From contig JAGTRX010000042.1 of NCBI GenBank assembly GCA_018262285.1, positions 1-43,719 on the forward strand: a DNA stretch of 43,719 nucleotides. Reading direction: 5' to 3'. Positions 26,372 through 34,671 of this stretch are shown piece by piece. How positions within the stretch are numbered: position 1 is the stretch's first letter; the number at the start of each line of letters is the position of its first letter. Origin of the DNA: Pseudomonadota bacterium. Its GTDB lineage: Bacteria > Pseudomonadota > Gammaproteobacteria > Burkholderiales > Rhodocyclaceae. The notes under the pieces were generated by a model. That model ran no database searches and was not told the DNA's origin. It saw nothing but the letters and a program-made list of their open reading frames with translations. The translations under genes and the position numbers were made by a program.

Positions 26372-26378
26372 AGTTGTT

Positions 26379-27542
26379 ATGAGTGAATTTCTCTTTACCT
26401 CGGAATCCGTTTCCGAAGGCCATCCCGACAAAGTTTCCGACCAGATTTCCGACGCCATTCTGGACGCCATTCTGTCACAGGACAAACATTCGCGCGTCGC
26501 TGCCGAAACCTTGTGCAACACTGGCCTCGTTGTTCTTGCTGGTGAAATCACCACCAGCGCCAATGTCGATTACATCCAGGTCGCCCGCGATACCTTGAAG
26601 CGCATCGGCTACGACAATACCGAATTCGGCATCGACTACAAGGGTTGCGCCGTGTTGGTCGCCTACGACAAGCAGTCGCCGGATATCGCCCAAGGCGTCA
26701 ACAAGGCTTACGACGACAATCTCGGCCAAGGTGCCGGCGACCAAGGCTTGATGTTTGGCTATGCCTGCGACGAAACACCTGTGCTGATGCCGCTACCGAT
26801 TCACCTTTCGCACCGGCTAGTCGAGCGTCAGGCGATGCTGCGCAAGGATGGCCGCCTGCCCTGGCTGCGCCCGGATGCCAAGTCGCAGGTCACCATCCGC
26901 TATATCGACGGCAAGCCACATTCCATCGACACGGTTGTTCTTTCCACCCAGCACGCCCCGGACATTAGCCTGGAAGACCTGCGTGAAGCCACTATCGAGG
27001 AAATCATCAAGCCGGTGCTGCCCAAGGAACTGATCAAGGGCGACATCAAGTTTCTGGTCAACCCGACCGGCCGTTTTGTCGTCGGCGGCCCGCAGGGCGA
27101 TTGCGGCCTGACCGGTCGCAAGATCATCGTTGACACCTACGGCGGTTCCGCCCCGCACGGCGGCGGCGCCTTCTCTGGCAAGGATCCTTCCAAGGTTGAC
27201 CGTTCTGCCGCCTACGCTGGTCGCTACGTCGCCAAGAACATCGTCGCTGCCGGGCTGGCCAGCAAATGCCAGGTGCAGATTTCCTACGCCATTGGTGTGG
27301 CCGAGCCGACCTCGATCATGGTTGAAACCTTTGGTACCGGCAAGGTCAACAACGAAACGTTGACGGCGCTTGTTCGCAAACATTTTGACTTGCGCCCGAA
27401 GGGCATCGTCAACATGCTCGACCTGCTGCGCCCGATTTACCAGAAGACCGCTGCCTATGGCCATTTCGGTCGCGACGAGCCGGAATTCAGCTGGGAAGCC
27501 ACGGATCGCGCCAGCCTGTTGAAGAGCGACGCCGGCCTCTAA
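26379..27542 (+). CDS. metK: S-adenosylmethionine synthetase
   Basis: Makes SAM from methionine and ATP. 387 residues, usual length for betaproteobacteria. Visible: [20 protein letters not shown] (methionine/ATP loop), [12 protein letters not shown], the P-loop-like [22 protein letters not shown] and [16 protein letters not shown] 26379 is preceded by AGGAG at 5 nt, embedded in the leader hairpin. Monocistronic: it is followed by a strong terminator. Regulation at the level of translation initiation is inferred from the leader structure. Confidence 0.98.
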   Translation: MSEFLFTSESVSEGHPDKVSDQISDAILDAILSQDKHSRVAAETLCNTGLVVLAGEITTSANVDYIQVARDTLKRIGYDNTEFGIDYKGCAVLVAYDKQSPDIAQGVNKAYDDNLGQGAGDQGLMFGYACDETPVLMPLPIHLSHRLVERQAMLRKDGRLPWLRPDAKSQVTIRYIDGKPHSIDTVVLSTQHAPDISLEDLREATIEEIIKPVLPKELIKGDIKFLVNPTGRFVVGGPQGDCGLTGRKIIVDTYGGSAPHGGGAFSGKDPSKVDRSAAYAGRYVAKNIVAAGLASKCQVQISYAIGVAEPTSIMVETFGTGKVNNETLTALVRKHFDLRPKGIVNMLDLLRPIYQKTAAYGHFGRDEPEFSWEATDRASLLKSDAGL

Positions 27543-27562
27543 TCAGCAAGCGACCGTTCGTC

Positions 27563-27595
27563 CAATCAAGCCACCTGCGGGTGGCTTGATTGTTT
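27563..27595 (+). terminator. Rho-independent terminator after metK
   Basis: Perfect 13-bp stem (arms 27563-27575 and 27580-27592) with a TGCG tetraloop and a short T run (TTT). The apex CC-TGCG-GG is the same as in the LysR-gene terminator at 4116. Confidence 0.9.
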
Positions 27596-27647
27596 CAACG
27601 CACTAAAATTGGGCTATATTTGCAACACCCTGCTTTGTAGCCTACCC

Positions 27648-28764
27648 ATGCTCAAGAAAATCGGCGTCGAACACCTCAAGCTTGGCATGCACCTCCATGA
27701 ATTTTGCGGTTCGTGGATGGAGCATCCCTTCTGGCGTACCAAATTTGTCATCAACAGCGAGAAGGATCTGGAACTCATCCGCGCCAGCAGTATTCGGGAA
27801 GTCTGGATCGATATCGAAAAGGGCGACGATGTAGAGGCCGGCGTCGCCAAGGAAGAATCAGAAGTCGAAATTGATCGCCGTCTGGATCAGGCCGTCAGTC
27901 AAACTCCGGGGCCGGTTGAGCGTGTCTCGCTCGCGGAGGAGGCGCAGCGCGCCGCCAAAATCTGCGCCAAATCCAAAGAGGCCGTGCTTTCCATGTTCCA
28001 GGAAGCCCGTATGGGCAAGGCTGTCGAGGCTGAACAGGCCATGCCGCTGGTGGAGGAAATCAACAAATCGGTCGAGCGTAACCCCGGCGCTCTCATTAGT
28101 CTGGCCAGGCTGAAAACTTCCGACAATTACACCTATCTGCACTCAATTGCGGTTTGCGCCCTGATGATTGCGCTCGGCAAGCAGATGAAACTGGATGAAT
28201 CCGTGTTGCGCGATGTCGGCATGGCCGGGTTGTTCCACGCTGCTACTGGAGGGCAAGAGCGTCAGCGACATCGTTCTCGACGTTTGCCTGCACCATCACG
28301 AAAAGGTCGAAGGCAGCGGTTACCCGGAACACAACAAAGGTGAGGAAATCAGCCTTTACGCCAAGATGGGCGCGGTTTGCGATGTGTACGACGCCATCAC
28401 CTCGGATCGCCCCTACAAGGCGGGCTGGGATCCGGCCGAGGCACTGCGCAAGATGGTCGAATGGTCGAAAGGCCACTTTGACGAGACGGTTTTCCAGGCC
28501 TTTGTCAAAAGCATGGGCATTTACCCGATTGGTTCTTTTGTCCGGCTCGAATCGGGTCGGCTTGGCGTTGTTATCGAACAGAGCTCCAAATCGCTGCTGA
28601 CCCCCAAGGTCAAGGTCTTTTTCTCGTCCAAGTCGCAGGCCTATATCAAGCCGGAGATTGTTGATCTGAACCACCGGGACAAAATCGCCGGGCGTGAAGA
28701 TGCCGCCAAATGGGGCATCAAGAATTTGGCGCAATACTGGGCTGGCGATGCCATACCAAAGTGA
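27648..28764 (+). pseudogene. HD-GYP cyclic-di-GMP phosphodiesterase gene with internal deletion and frameshift
   Basis: The first part (27648-28239) encodes a DUF3391-like N-terminal domain (MLKKIGVEHLKLGMHLHEFCGSW) and the start of an HD-GYP domain up to GMAGLFH. At 28239/28240 the reading frame jumps by one, and the rest of the domain continues (LLLEGKSVSDIVLDVCLHHHEKVEGSGYP, YDAITSDRPYKAGW) to 28764. Between the halves a typical protein has about 34 further residues: the Asp of the HD pair, the following GK, the LNKPGKLT segment and the next metal-binding His. All are absent. The product would be frameshifted and without its metal site, so it cannot degrade c-di-GMP. Either a real decayed gene or a consensus error. 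Confidence 0.85.
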
Positions 28765-28772
28765 GGCCAACA

Positions 28773-29096
28773 ATGACGCCCCTTCTCGTCATCACCAACT
28801 GCCCCAACGCCACTTGTGCCGAAACCATTGCCATGGCCGTTGTCGAAGAACGCCTAGCGGCCTGCGTCAATATCATGCCGCCGTGCCGTTCAATCTACCT
28901 TTGGCTCGGCGCCATCGAAGCCGCTGAAGAAATTCCCCTCTTGATCAAGACCACTTCTAATCGTTATACCGAACTGGAAGCGGTGATCAAAACCCATCAC
29001 CCCTATACTGTGCCGGAAATTATTGCCATTCCTATCAGCCAAGGCCTGCCTGCCTATCTCGAATGGCTGGTTGCCGAAACCAACACCTTAGACTAA
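28773..29096 (+). CDS. cutA: Divalent cation tolerance protein CutA
   Basis: Small trimeric PII-like protein linked to divalent metal tolerance; its biochemical role is unsettled. 107 residues: LLVITNCPNATCAETIAMAVVEERLAACVNIMPPCRSIYLW, then EEIPLLIKTTSNRY and HPYTVPEIIAIPI, all family hallmarks. Start ATG 28773 has GAGG 6 nt upstream. The stop overlaps the dsbD start (TAATG), and cutA-dsbD pairing is common in proteobacteria. Confidence 0.94.
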   Translation: MTPLLVITNCPNATCAETIAMAVVEERLAACVNIMPPCRSIYLWLGAIEAAEEIPLLIKTTSNRYTELEAVIKTHHPYTVPEIIAIPISQGLPAYLEWLVAETNTLD

Positions 29097-30895
29097 TGCG
29101 CCCTCGATTGCTGTTTCGCCTGCTTATTCTGGTCTGGCTGCTGGCCGGATTTCGTTTTGCCATGGCTGCCGATGATTTTCTCGATCCCAGGGAAGCCTTC
29201 GTCGCCAAAGTTCAGGCTATCGATGCGCAAACCATCGAAGTCAATTTCACCATTGCCAAGGGGTATTACCTCTACCGCGACAAATTCAAATTTGCTGCCG
29301 ACAATCTCGTTATCGCCACGCCGGGTTTTCCCCAAGGCAAGGAAAAGGATGACGAGAATTTCGGCAAGGTCGAGGTTTACTACGATCAGGTCAGCATCCG
29401 CCTGCCGGTTGAACGCAACGCCTCGGGCGCGCTGACGGTCAATCTTAAAGTCACCTCGCAGGGCTGTGCCGACGGCAGAATGTGTTACCCGGCGCAACAC
29501 CAGCAGTTCAGTGTCGAATTGCCAGCGCCCAGCTTGGCAAGCCCGATGCCAACGCCGCAAGCCTTTCCGGCCGACAACAAAGCGGACGAAAGCGGCCGCA
29601 TCTTCCAGGCTCTGAAGAAGAACGGCTTCTGGGCCAATATTGCCCTCTTTTTCCTGGCTGGCCTCGGCCTGGCACTGACTCCCTGCGTTTTCCCGATGAT
29701 CCCCATCTTGTCCGGCATCATTGCCGGACAGGGGCATCGCGCCTCGCATGGCCGGGCGCTGGCCTTGTCGATCATGTACGTGCTCGGTATGGCCGTCACC
29801 TACGCTATCGCTGGCGTCATCGCCGGACTGACCGGAACGCTGATTTCCGGGCTGATGCAGAATGCCTGGGTAATCTCGGCCTTCGCTTTCCTCTTCGTCA
29901 TCCTGGCTTTTTCGATGTTCGGTTTCTATCAGTTGCAGTTGCCTGCTGCCCTGCAAAGCAAGCTGTCGGAAGAAGCCGGGCATTTTGCCAACGGCCGTGG
30001 CCCAGGTGTTTTCATCATGGGCAGCCTGTCGGCGCTGATCGTTGGCCCTTGTGTCGCCGCGCCGCTGGCCGGTGCCCTGCTCTACATTGGCAAGACCGGC
30101 AATGCCGTGTTGGGTGGCAGTGCGCTGTTTGCACTGGCGCTCGGCATGGGCGTCCCGCTCATTGCCGTCGGGCTTTCGGCCGGAACGCTGCTGCCACGCG
30201 CCGGTGCCTGGATGCAGGCGGTCAATCGCGCTTTCGGCGTCGTTTTGCTCGGTGTCGCCCTCTGGCTGGTTTCACCGCTCTTGCCGCCGGCTGTGGTCAT
30301 GGTGGGCTGGGCAGCGCTCTTGATCATTCCCGCCGTCTTCCTGCATGCCCTGGACGGCCTGCCGCCAACCGCGAAGAACGGGCAACGCTTCACGAAGGGA
30401 ATAGGTATCCTGCTCTTGCTGACTGGCGCTGCGATGTTGGCTGGTGCTTTGGCGGGCAGCCGCAACCCCTGGCAACCACTGGCCGGATTGTTCGGGCAGC
30501 CGGAAAATACGGTTGCCGCCCTGCCCTTCGAGCGTGTTGCCTCGCTTGCCAAACTGGACAGCCGACTACAAAAGGCCGACAAGCCGGTGATGCTGGTTTT
30601 TTCTGCTGAATGGTGCACCGACTGCAAACGCATGGAGCGTGAAACCTTCACGGATGCCGGCGTGCGTGCCCGGCTGGCGACCTTCACGCTGCTCAAGGCC
30701 GAAATCGGCGAGGGCAGCGATAACGACCGCCAACTGTTGGCCCGCTTCGGCCTCTATGGCCCACCCGCAATTGTCTTTTTCGACGCCAGCGGCAAGGAAA
30801 ATACAAACGCCCGTTTAGCCGGCTTTCAGGATGCAGTCGCCCTGATTAAAGCGCTGGATGCGTTGAAAACAAGCTTCGCTTCTGCGCGCGGTTAA
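29096..30895 (+). CDS. dsbD: Thiol:disulfide interchange protein DsbD
   Basis: Passes electrons from cytoplasmic thioredoxin across the inner membrane to periplasmic DsbC/DsbG/CcmG. 599 residues with all three cysteine pairs: N-terminal domain Cys124/Cys130 (GCADGRMCYP), membrane domain Cys197 (LTPCVFPMIP) and Cys319 (GPCVAAP), and C-terminal thioredoxin domain Cys507-Thr-Asp-Cys510 (AEWCTDCK). Signal peptide 1-25 (LILVWLLAGFRFAMA) and eight membrane helices between about 180 and 465. Translation probably restarts at the TAATG junction with cutA. The reductive supply could serve disulfide-rich exported proteins such as the one at 35895. Confidence 0.96.
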   Translation: MRPRLLFRLLILVWLLAGFRFAMAADDFLDPREAFVAKVQAIDAQTIEVNFTIAKGYYLYRDKFKFAADNLVIATPGFPQGKEKDDENFGKVEVYYDQVSIRLPVERNASGALTVNLKVTSQGCADGRMCYPAQHQQFSVELPAPSLASPMPTPQAFPADNKADESGRIFQALKKNGFWANIALFFLAGLGLALTPCVFPMIPILSGIIAGQGHRASHGRALALSIMYVLGMAVTYAIAGVIAGLTGTLISGLMQNAWVISAFAFLFVILAFSMFGFYQLQLPAALQSKLSEEAGHFANGRGPGVFIMGSLSALIVGPCVAAPLAGALLYIGKTGNAVLGGSALFALALGMGVPLIAVGLSAGTLLPRAGAWMQAVNRAFGVVLLGVALWLVSPLLPPAVVMVGWAALLIIPAVFLHALDGLPPTAKNGQRFTKGIGILLLLTGAAMLAGALAGSRNPWQPLAGLFGQPENTVAALPFERVASLAKLDSRLQKADKPVMLVFSAEWCTDCKRMERETFTDAGVRARLATFTLLKAEIGEGSDNDRQLLARFGLYGPPAIVFFDASGKENTNARLAGFQDAVALIKALDALKTSFASARG

Positions 30896-30906
30896 AAGGG
30901 GTTGGT

Positions 30907-31677
30907 CTATTTCGACATGCCAACAGCAGCCGGAACGGGTTGCGCGTCGTCTTCGCAGGCACAATGCTTTGTGCAAAGTTGCGGCGAAAAGGCCAGATAG
31001 CCGAGCAGCAGCAGAAACCAGACCACCCAGGCTGACCACAGGGTATGCGACAGAAAATGGGCACCGCGCATGGTCTGGCTCCAGCCCATGACTGCACCGA
31101 GCGCCAATCCGCCAATGAGGGCAACGCGCGCCGCAACTGGCCGGTCGTCGCGCCAGGCGAAATAGAACGCCAGCAGCACAAAGCCCGCCGAGGCGTGACC
31201 GCCAGGAAAACAGCGTCCAGGTTCGATGCCTGCTGGCAAGGCTTCGAACAGCGCCAGATGCGGTGCGTAGCCGCCATAGTCGAGCAAATCCCAGGGGCAA
31301 TGATGGATGCTGGCACCCTTCAGCGTTGAAATCACCGCGCTGGCGATTGCCATGCTGATCCAGATCCAGCCCAGGCGACGACGTTCCTGTTGAAGTGCGG
31401 GTTCGAAAAATGAGACTGCCCAGGCGCCGAATACGGCAACACCAAAGGCAATGACCAGCATCTTGAGCGCGCTATGCATGCCGATGGTTAGCCAGGGTTC
31501 GTTACGCAGAGGGAAAGCCTGCGCAGCCGGATCGTAGTACCAGTTCTGGATGATCTGGTCGACGCCGGTGGCCGGGTAAATTTGCCACAACAACAGGCCA
31601 AGACCCAGCGGCAAGACCAGATGCCACCACCAGAAACGCAAAGAGTGCCGCTGGATGGAAGCCAGGAAGTTATTCAT
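30907..31677 (-). CDS. PAP2-family membrane phosphatase next to eptA
   Basis: 256-residue integral membrane phosphatase with about six helices. The type 2 phosphatidic acid phosphatase motifs are present in variant form: Lys120-x6-Cys-Pro128 instead of KX6RP, PGGH (158-161) with His161, and Arg204-Gly-Ala-His207 with a downstream SHTLW. Likely substrates are lipid phosphates such as undecaprenyl pyrophosphate, phosphatidic acid or lipid A 1-phosphate. It starts 7 bp after the eptA stop on the same strand, the same order as mcr-1 with its pap2 partner. The C-terminal tail is Cys-rich (CTKHCACEDDAQP), which is unusual. Confidence 0.85.
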   Translation of the reverse strand: MNNFLASIQRHSLRFWWWHLVLPLGLGLLLWQIYPATGVDQIIQNWYYDPAAQAFPLRNEPWLTIGMHSALKMLVIAFGVAVFGAWAVSFFEPALQQERRRLGWIWISMAIASAVISTLKGASIHHCPWDLLDYGGYAPHLALFEALPAGIEPGRCFPGGHASAGFVLLAFYFAWRDDRPVAARVALIGGLALGAVMGWSQTMRGAHFLSHTLWSAWVVWFLLLLGYLAFSPQLCTKHCACEDDAQPVPAAVGMSK

Positions 31678-31683
31678 GCGCTT

Positions 31684-33333
31684 CTACCCGGCATTACGAC
31701 AACTTTTGAACAGGTCTTGCGCGGCGTCGTACTGCTGCGTTTGGACATTAAGCAATCCAAGTACCGAATGGTACAGATTGTCGTGCGATAGTCGCTGATC
31801 GTGACTGCGCGTCAGGCAGGCGGTATCGATGCCGAAATTCTTGCGATAACCGTCGGAGAACCACAGCAGCATCGGCACATGCTTTTGCGCATCGGGCGCA
31901 ATCAGATATGGCGTGCCATGCAGGTACAGATTGTGTTCGCCCAGCGATTCGCCGTGATCGGAGACATAGAGCATGGCCGTGTCGACCCGGTCGTCGTGCT
32001 GGCGTAAAAGCTGAATCAGTTTTGCCAGGACAGAATCGGTATAGCGCAAAGTGTTGTCAAAAGCATTGACGATATCTTGTTGCGCGCAGCGATCAAGCTG
32101 GCTGGTCTGGCATACCGGCAGGAATACCTCGAAACGGCCGGGATAGCGCTTGTAATAGGCTGGGCCGTGGCTGCCCATCATGTGCAAGACCAGTACCGTA
32201 TTTTGTTCCAGATGGGTAAGCTGTTCGGCCAGTCCCCTTAGCAGAATGTCGTCAAAGCAGCCTTCCGGGCCGCAGAATTCTGGTACGCCCGCATCCTTGA
32301 GATTTTCGCTGGGTACGCGATCGCATACCCCTTTGCAGCCGGACTGGTTGTCACGCCAATGCACAGTTAACCCGGCATGCTGCAGCACATCGAGCAGATT
32401 TTCACGCCGCTCTGCCTTCTCGCGACTGAACTGACTGCGCCCCATTCCGGAAAACATACAGGGAAGTGAAACCGCTGTTTCTGTTCCGCAGGACCGGACA
32501 TTGGTCAGGCTGATGAGTCCGCTCTCTTTGGCAAGTTGCGGATTGGTCTCGCGCGCGTATCCATTGAGTGAGAAATGATCGGCCCGCGCTGTTTCACCAA
32601 CAACGATCACGGTGAGCGACTTGCGTGGGCGATGCAGCCAGGCAGCACCAAGTCTGGCGTCCCTGCCAATCGGCTCCACCACAAGCAGTTTTGCGCTTTG
32701 ACGCCGCACATAGCCGGAAGCGGCTTGCAGATAGTTGGAGGGGGTCAGCAGAAATCTCAGTTCGCGGTGGTTACGGGCAATCGAGGCGAAAGTCTGAAAA
32801 TAGGCTAGGGCAACCAGTGCCATGATGCTCAGAGAGAGGAAAATGACCACACCCTTACTGACAATTTCCCGACCCGGCGAACGCCAGCGTATCGGTACAC
32901 GCCAAAGCAGCCAGACTGGCAGCACACCGAGCAATAAAACGTAGGCGGCCATTTTCAAGGTCAGCAGATCGCGGCTTTCCGCAATGTCGGTTTCCAAAAT
33001 ATTGCGAATCATGTTGACATCGATCATGACGCCGTACTGGTTCATGAAATAGGCGGCAAACGCCGTGGCAACCAGCATGAAGGTCAGTACCGGACGTAAT
33101 ATGAATGGCCAGGCGAGCAGGGTCAGCAGCAGGTTGAAGGTGGCCAACAGAAAAATGAAAATCGCCACCAGCCCCGGCAAATTGGCGACGTTCATCGGCT
33201 GGGCAGCCAGAAGATTTCCCCAGAATGGCATATTGCAGAACAGCAGGAAGAACAGCACCAGACACAAAGTGACCCATTCCGGGCGGAATGCGGTCAGGCG
33301 CAGAGTACTGAATGGCAGCTTGATGGCTTGCAT
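31684..33333 (-). CDS. eptA: Phosphoethanolamine-lipid A transferase (EptA/MCR family)
   Basis: Transfers phosphoethanolamine from phosphatidylethanolamine to lipid A phosphate, lowering negative charge and reducing polymyxin binding. 549 residues: five N-terminal helices (about 20-180), then a periplasmic sulfatase-fold domain. Zinc and nucleophile residues are all present: Glu247 (VGETARADH), nucleophile Thr284 (SCGTETAVSLPC), His388, Asp458-His459 (SDHGESLGEHNLYLHG) and His471. Numbering is nearly that of MCR-1 (Glu246, Thr285). Six or more periplasmic cysteines. Transcribed towards pap2; a CAATTT-N5-CAATTT box lies 54 bp upstream. A chromosomal intrinsic copy; nothing indicates mobility. 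Confidence 0.94.
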   Translation of the reverse strand: MQAIKLPFSTLRLTAFRPEWVTLCLVLFFLLFCNMPFWGNLLAAQPMNVANLPGLVAIFIFLLATFNLLLTLLAWPFILRPVLTFMLVATAFAAYFMNQYGVMIDVNMIRNILETDIAESRDLLTLKMAAYVLLLGVLPVWLLWRVPIRWRSPGREIVSKGVVIFLSLSIMALVALAYFQTFASIARNHRELRFLLTPSNYLQAASGYVRRQSAKLLVVEPIGRDARLGAAWLHRPRKSLTVIVVGETARADHFSLNGYARETNPQLAKESGLISLTNVRSCGTETAVSLPCMFSGMGRSQFSREKAERRENLLDVLQHAGLTVHWRDNQSGCKGVCDRVPSENLKDAGVPEFCGPEGCFDDILLRGLAEQLTHLEQNTVLVLHMMGSHGPAYYKRYPGRFEVFLPVCQTSQLDRCAQQDIVNAFDNTLRYTDSVLAKLIQLLRQHDDRVDTAMLYVSDHGESLGEHNLYLHGTPYLIAPDAQKHVPMLLWFSDGYRKNFGIDTACLTRSHDQRLSHDNLYHSVLGLLNVQTQQYDAAQDLFKSCRNAG

Positions 33334-33386
33334 GGCGCGAGGAACCGAAAAAACGTTCCACGCAGGCTATCAATGTCGCCGTGATG

Positions 33387-33403
33387 AAATTGCAGCCAAA
33401 TTG
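33387..33403 (-). promoter_or_regulatory. Candidate response-regulator box upstream of eptA
   Basis: Direct repeat CAATTT-GGCTG-CAATTT on the minus strand: 6-bp half-sites with 11-bp periodicity, the arrangement of OmpR/PmrA-family sites (PmrA box HTTAAD-N5-HTTAAD). It ends 54 bp before the eptA start codon and just past the histidine kinase stop, in the only gap between the two units. Confidence 0.55.
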
Positions 33404-33423
33404 TGAGGGTTTTGTGGTGCCGT

Positions 33424-34671
33424 TCAGGAAGAGAGATGCACTCGCACTTCTGTGCCCTGCCCAGAATTGCTCGAAAGTTCGCAGCGCCAGCCGCAGCGTT
33501 CCGAAATTTCACGGACGATATCCAGCCCCAGCCCAGCGCCATCCTGCGTACCGTCGCCCCGGAAATGGCGCTCGAATACCTGTTTTTGCAGGCCTTCGGG
33601 TATGCCGATACCGGTATCGCGCACGATGAGGCAACCGTCCTCAAAAGCGATACTGATTGAGCCGGAATCGGTAAATTTTACGGCGTTGCGCAGTAAATTA
33701 TCGACCAGGAGGGAAAGCAGCGCTGGATCTGTTTCTAGCTTCACCTCGGGCGAAATTTTGTTTTCCAGTGCGACACCACGAGATTCGCAATCTTCGCGAT
33801 AGTGTTCGGCCAAGTTATCCACCAAGTCGCGCAGAGGCAGCGACTGAAACTCCGGCCGCACGGAACCGCGCGCTAGAAACAACAGGCCCTTGAGGCGGCG
33901 CTCCATTTCGTCGACAGCAAGGACGATGCGTTGCGCCCGACTGCCATCATTGATGCCGGCTACCAGAAGTTCAGCCCCGGTGCGGATACGGGTCAAGGGT
34001 GTGCGCAGTTCATGGCTGACATTGGCGGAGAATTCGCGCTCACGGGCAATCAGCGCCGTGTTGCGTGTCCGGTAATCATCGAGTGCCTTGGCCAGCAGCG
34101 CCACCTCGCGATCCTGCTCGGGTTGCGCCAGTAACTTTTGGTCATCTGCTGCCAGGTTAGCCGCGAGTTGTTCCAGTTGACGCATTAACACCTTCGAAAT
34201 CCAGTGTCCCAGCCAGAGCGAAAGCAGAGAAATGATCCCGACGCCTGCAATCAGAGCCCATAGCAGCCAAGCCAGCCGCTCCTCATGATCGGTTGCGTCG
34301 TAGAGCAGATAAAAGCGCTCGCCGTTGTGATCGCGGATGCCGACATGAAATTCGGTTCCCTTGGCAAACCATTCGTGTTTTCCAATTGGCAATTTGGCCA
34401 GTGGCTCCGGCAGCTCGGAGGGCAAGGTGCCAATTGGGGCATGGTAGAGCGAAAGATGCTGACCGAGTATTACGTGCGCCTGATCGATCGGGCGGGCGAT
34501 GATATTGTCCAGTGCCGTACTGACCACTTCGTCGATCAGGTCCTCCTCCTGTTCCTCGTTTACCAGATACAGCGCCGTGGCCTGAATAACCAGGGCGCAG
34601 GCGGTCAGTATGGTAAACGCCCACATCAGGCGCTTACGCAAACTACGGCGGTGACTCAGGGCATCAGGCAT
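33424..34671 (-). CDS. Sensor histidine kinase (PmrB/QseC-like)
   Basis: 415-residue membrane sensor kinase: TM1 about 16-36, periplasmic domain about 37-133, TM2 about 134-156, HAMP-like linker, H-box NVSHELRTPLTRIR with His220, N-box DNLLRNAVKF, G1 DTGIGIP, G2 GAGLGLDIV. The periplasmic part opens with the acidic stretch NEEQEEDLIDE (38-48), which includes ExxE spacings like the iron-sensing motif of PmrB. This resemblance is suggestive only. ATG 34671 lies inside the 3' end of the regulator gene (8-bp overlap), so the pair is coupled. Regulation of eptA by this pair is inferred from position. Confidence 0.9.
   Translation of the reverse strand: MPDALSHRRSLRKRLMWAFTILTACALVIQATALYLVNEEQEEDLIDEVVSTALDNIIARPIDQAHVILGQHLSLYHAPIGTLPSELPEPLAKLPIGKHEWFAKGTEFHVGIRDHNGERFYLLYDATDHEERLAWLLWALIAGVGIISLLSLWLGHWISKVLMRQLEQLAANLAADDQKLLAQPEQDREVALLAKALDDYRTRNTALIAREREFSANVSHELRTPLTRIRTGAELLVAGINDGSRAQRIVLAVDEMERRLKGLLFLARGSVRPEFQSLPLRDLVDNLAEHYREDCESRGVALENKISPEVKLETDPALLSLLVDNLLRNAVKFTDSGSISIAFEDGCLIVRDTGIGIPEGLQKQVFERHFRGDGTQDGAGLGLDIVREISERCGWRCELSSNSGQGTEVRVHLSS

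Noticed and set aside
26300-26378. Known SAM-I, SAM-II or SAH riboswitch upstream of metK
   Set aside because: None of the conserved sequence cores of these classes that I know could be found; only the hairpin that covers the ribosome binding site is supported.
30907-33333. Mobile colistin-resistance element
   Set aside because: No insertion sequence, inverted repeats or composition change flanks eptA-pap2; it appears to be a resident chromosomal locus.
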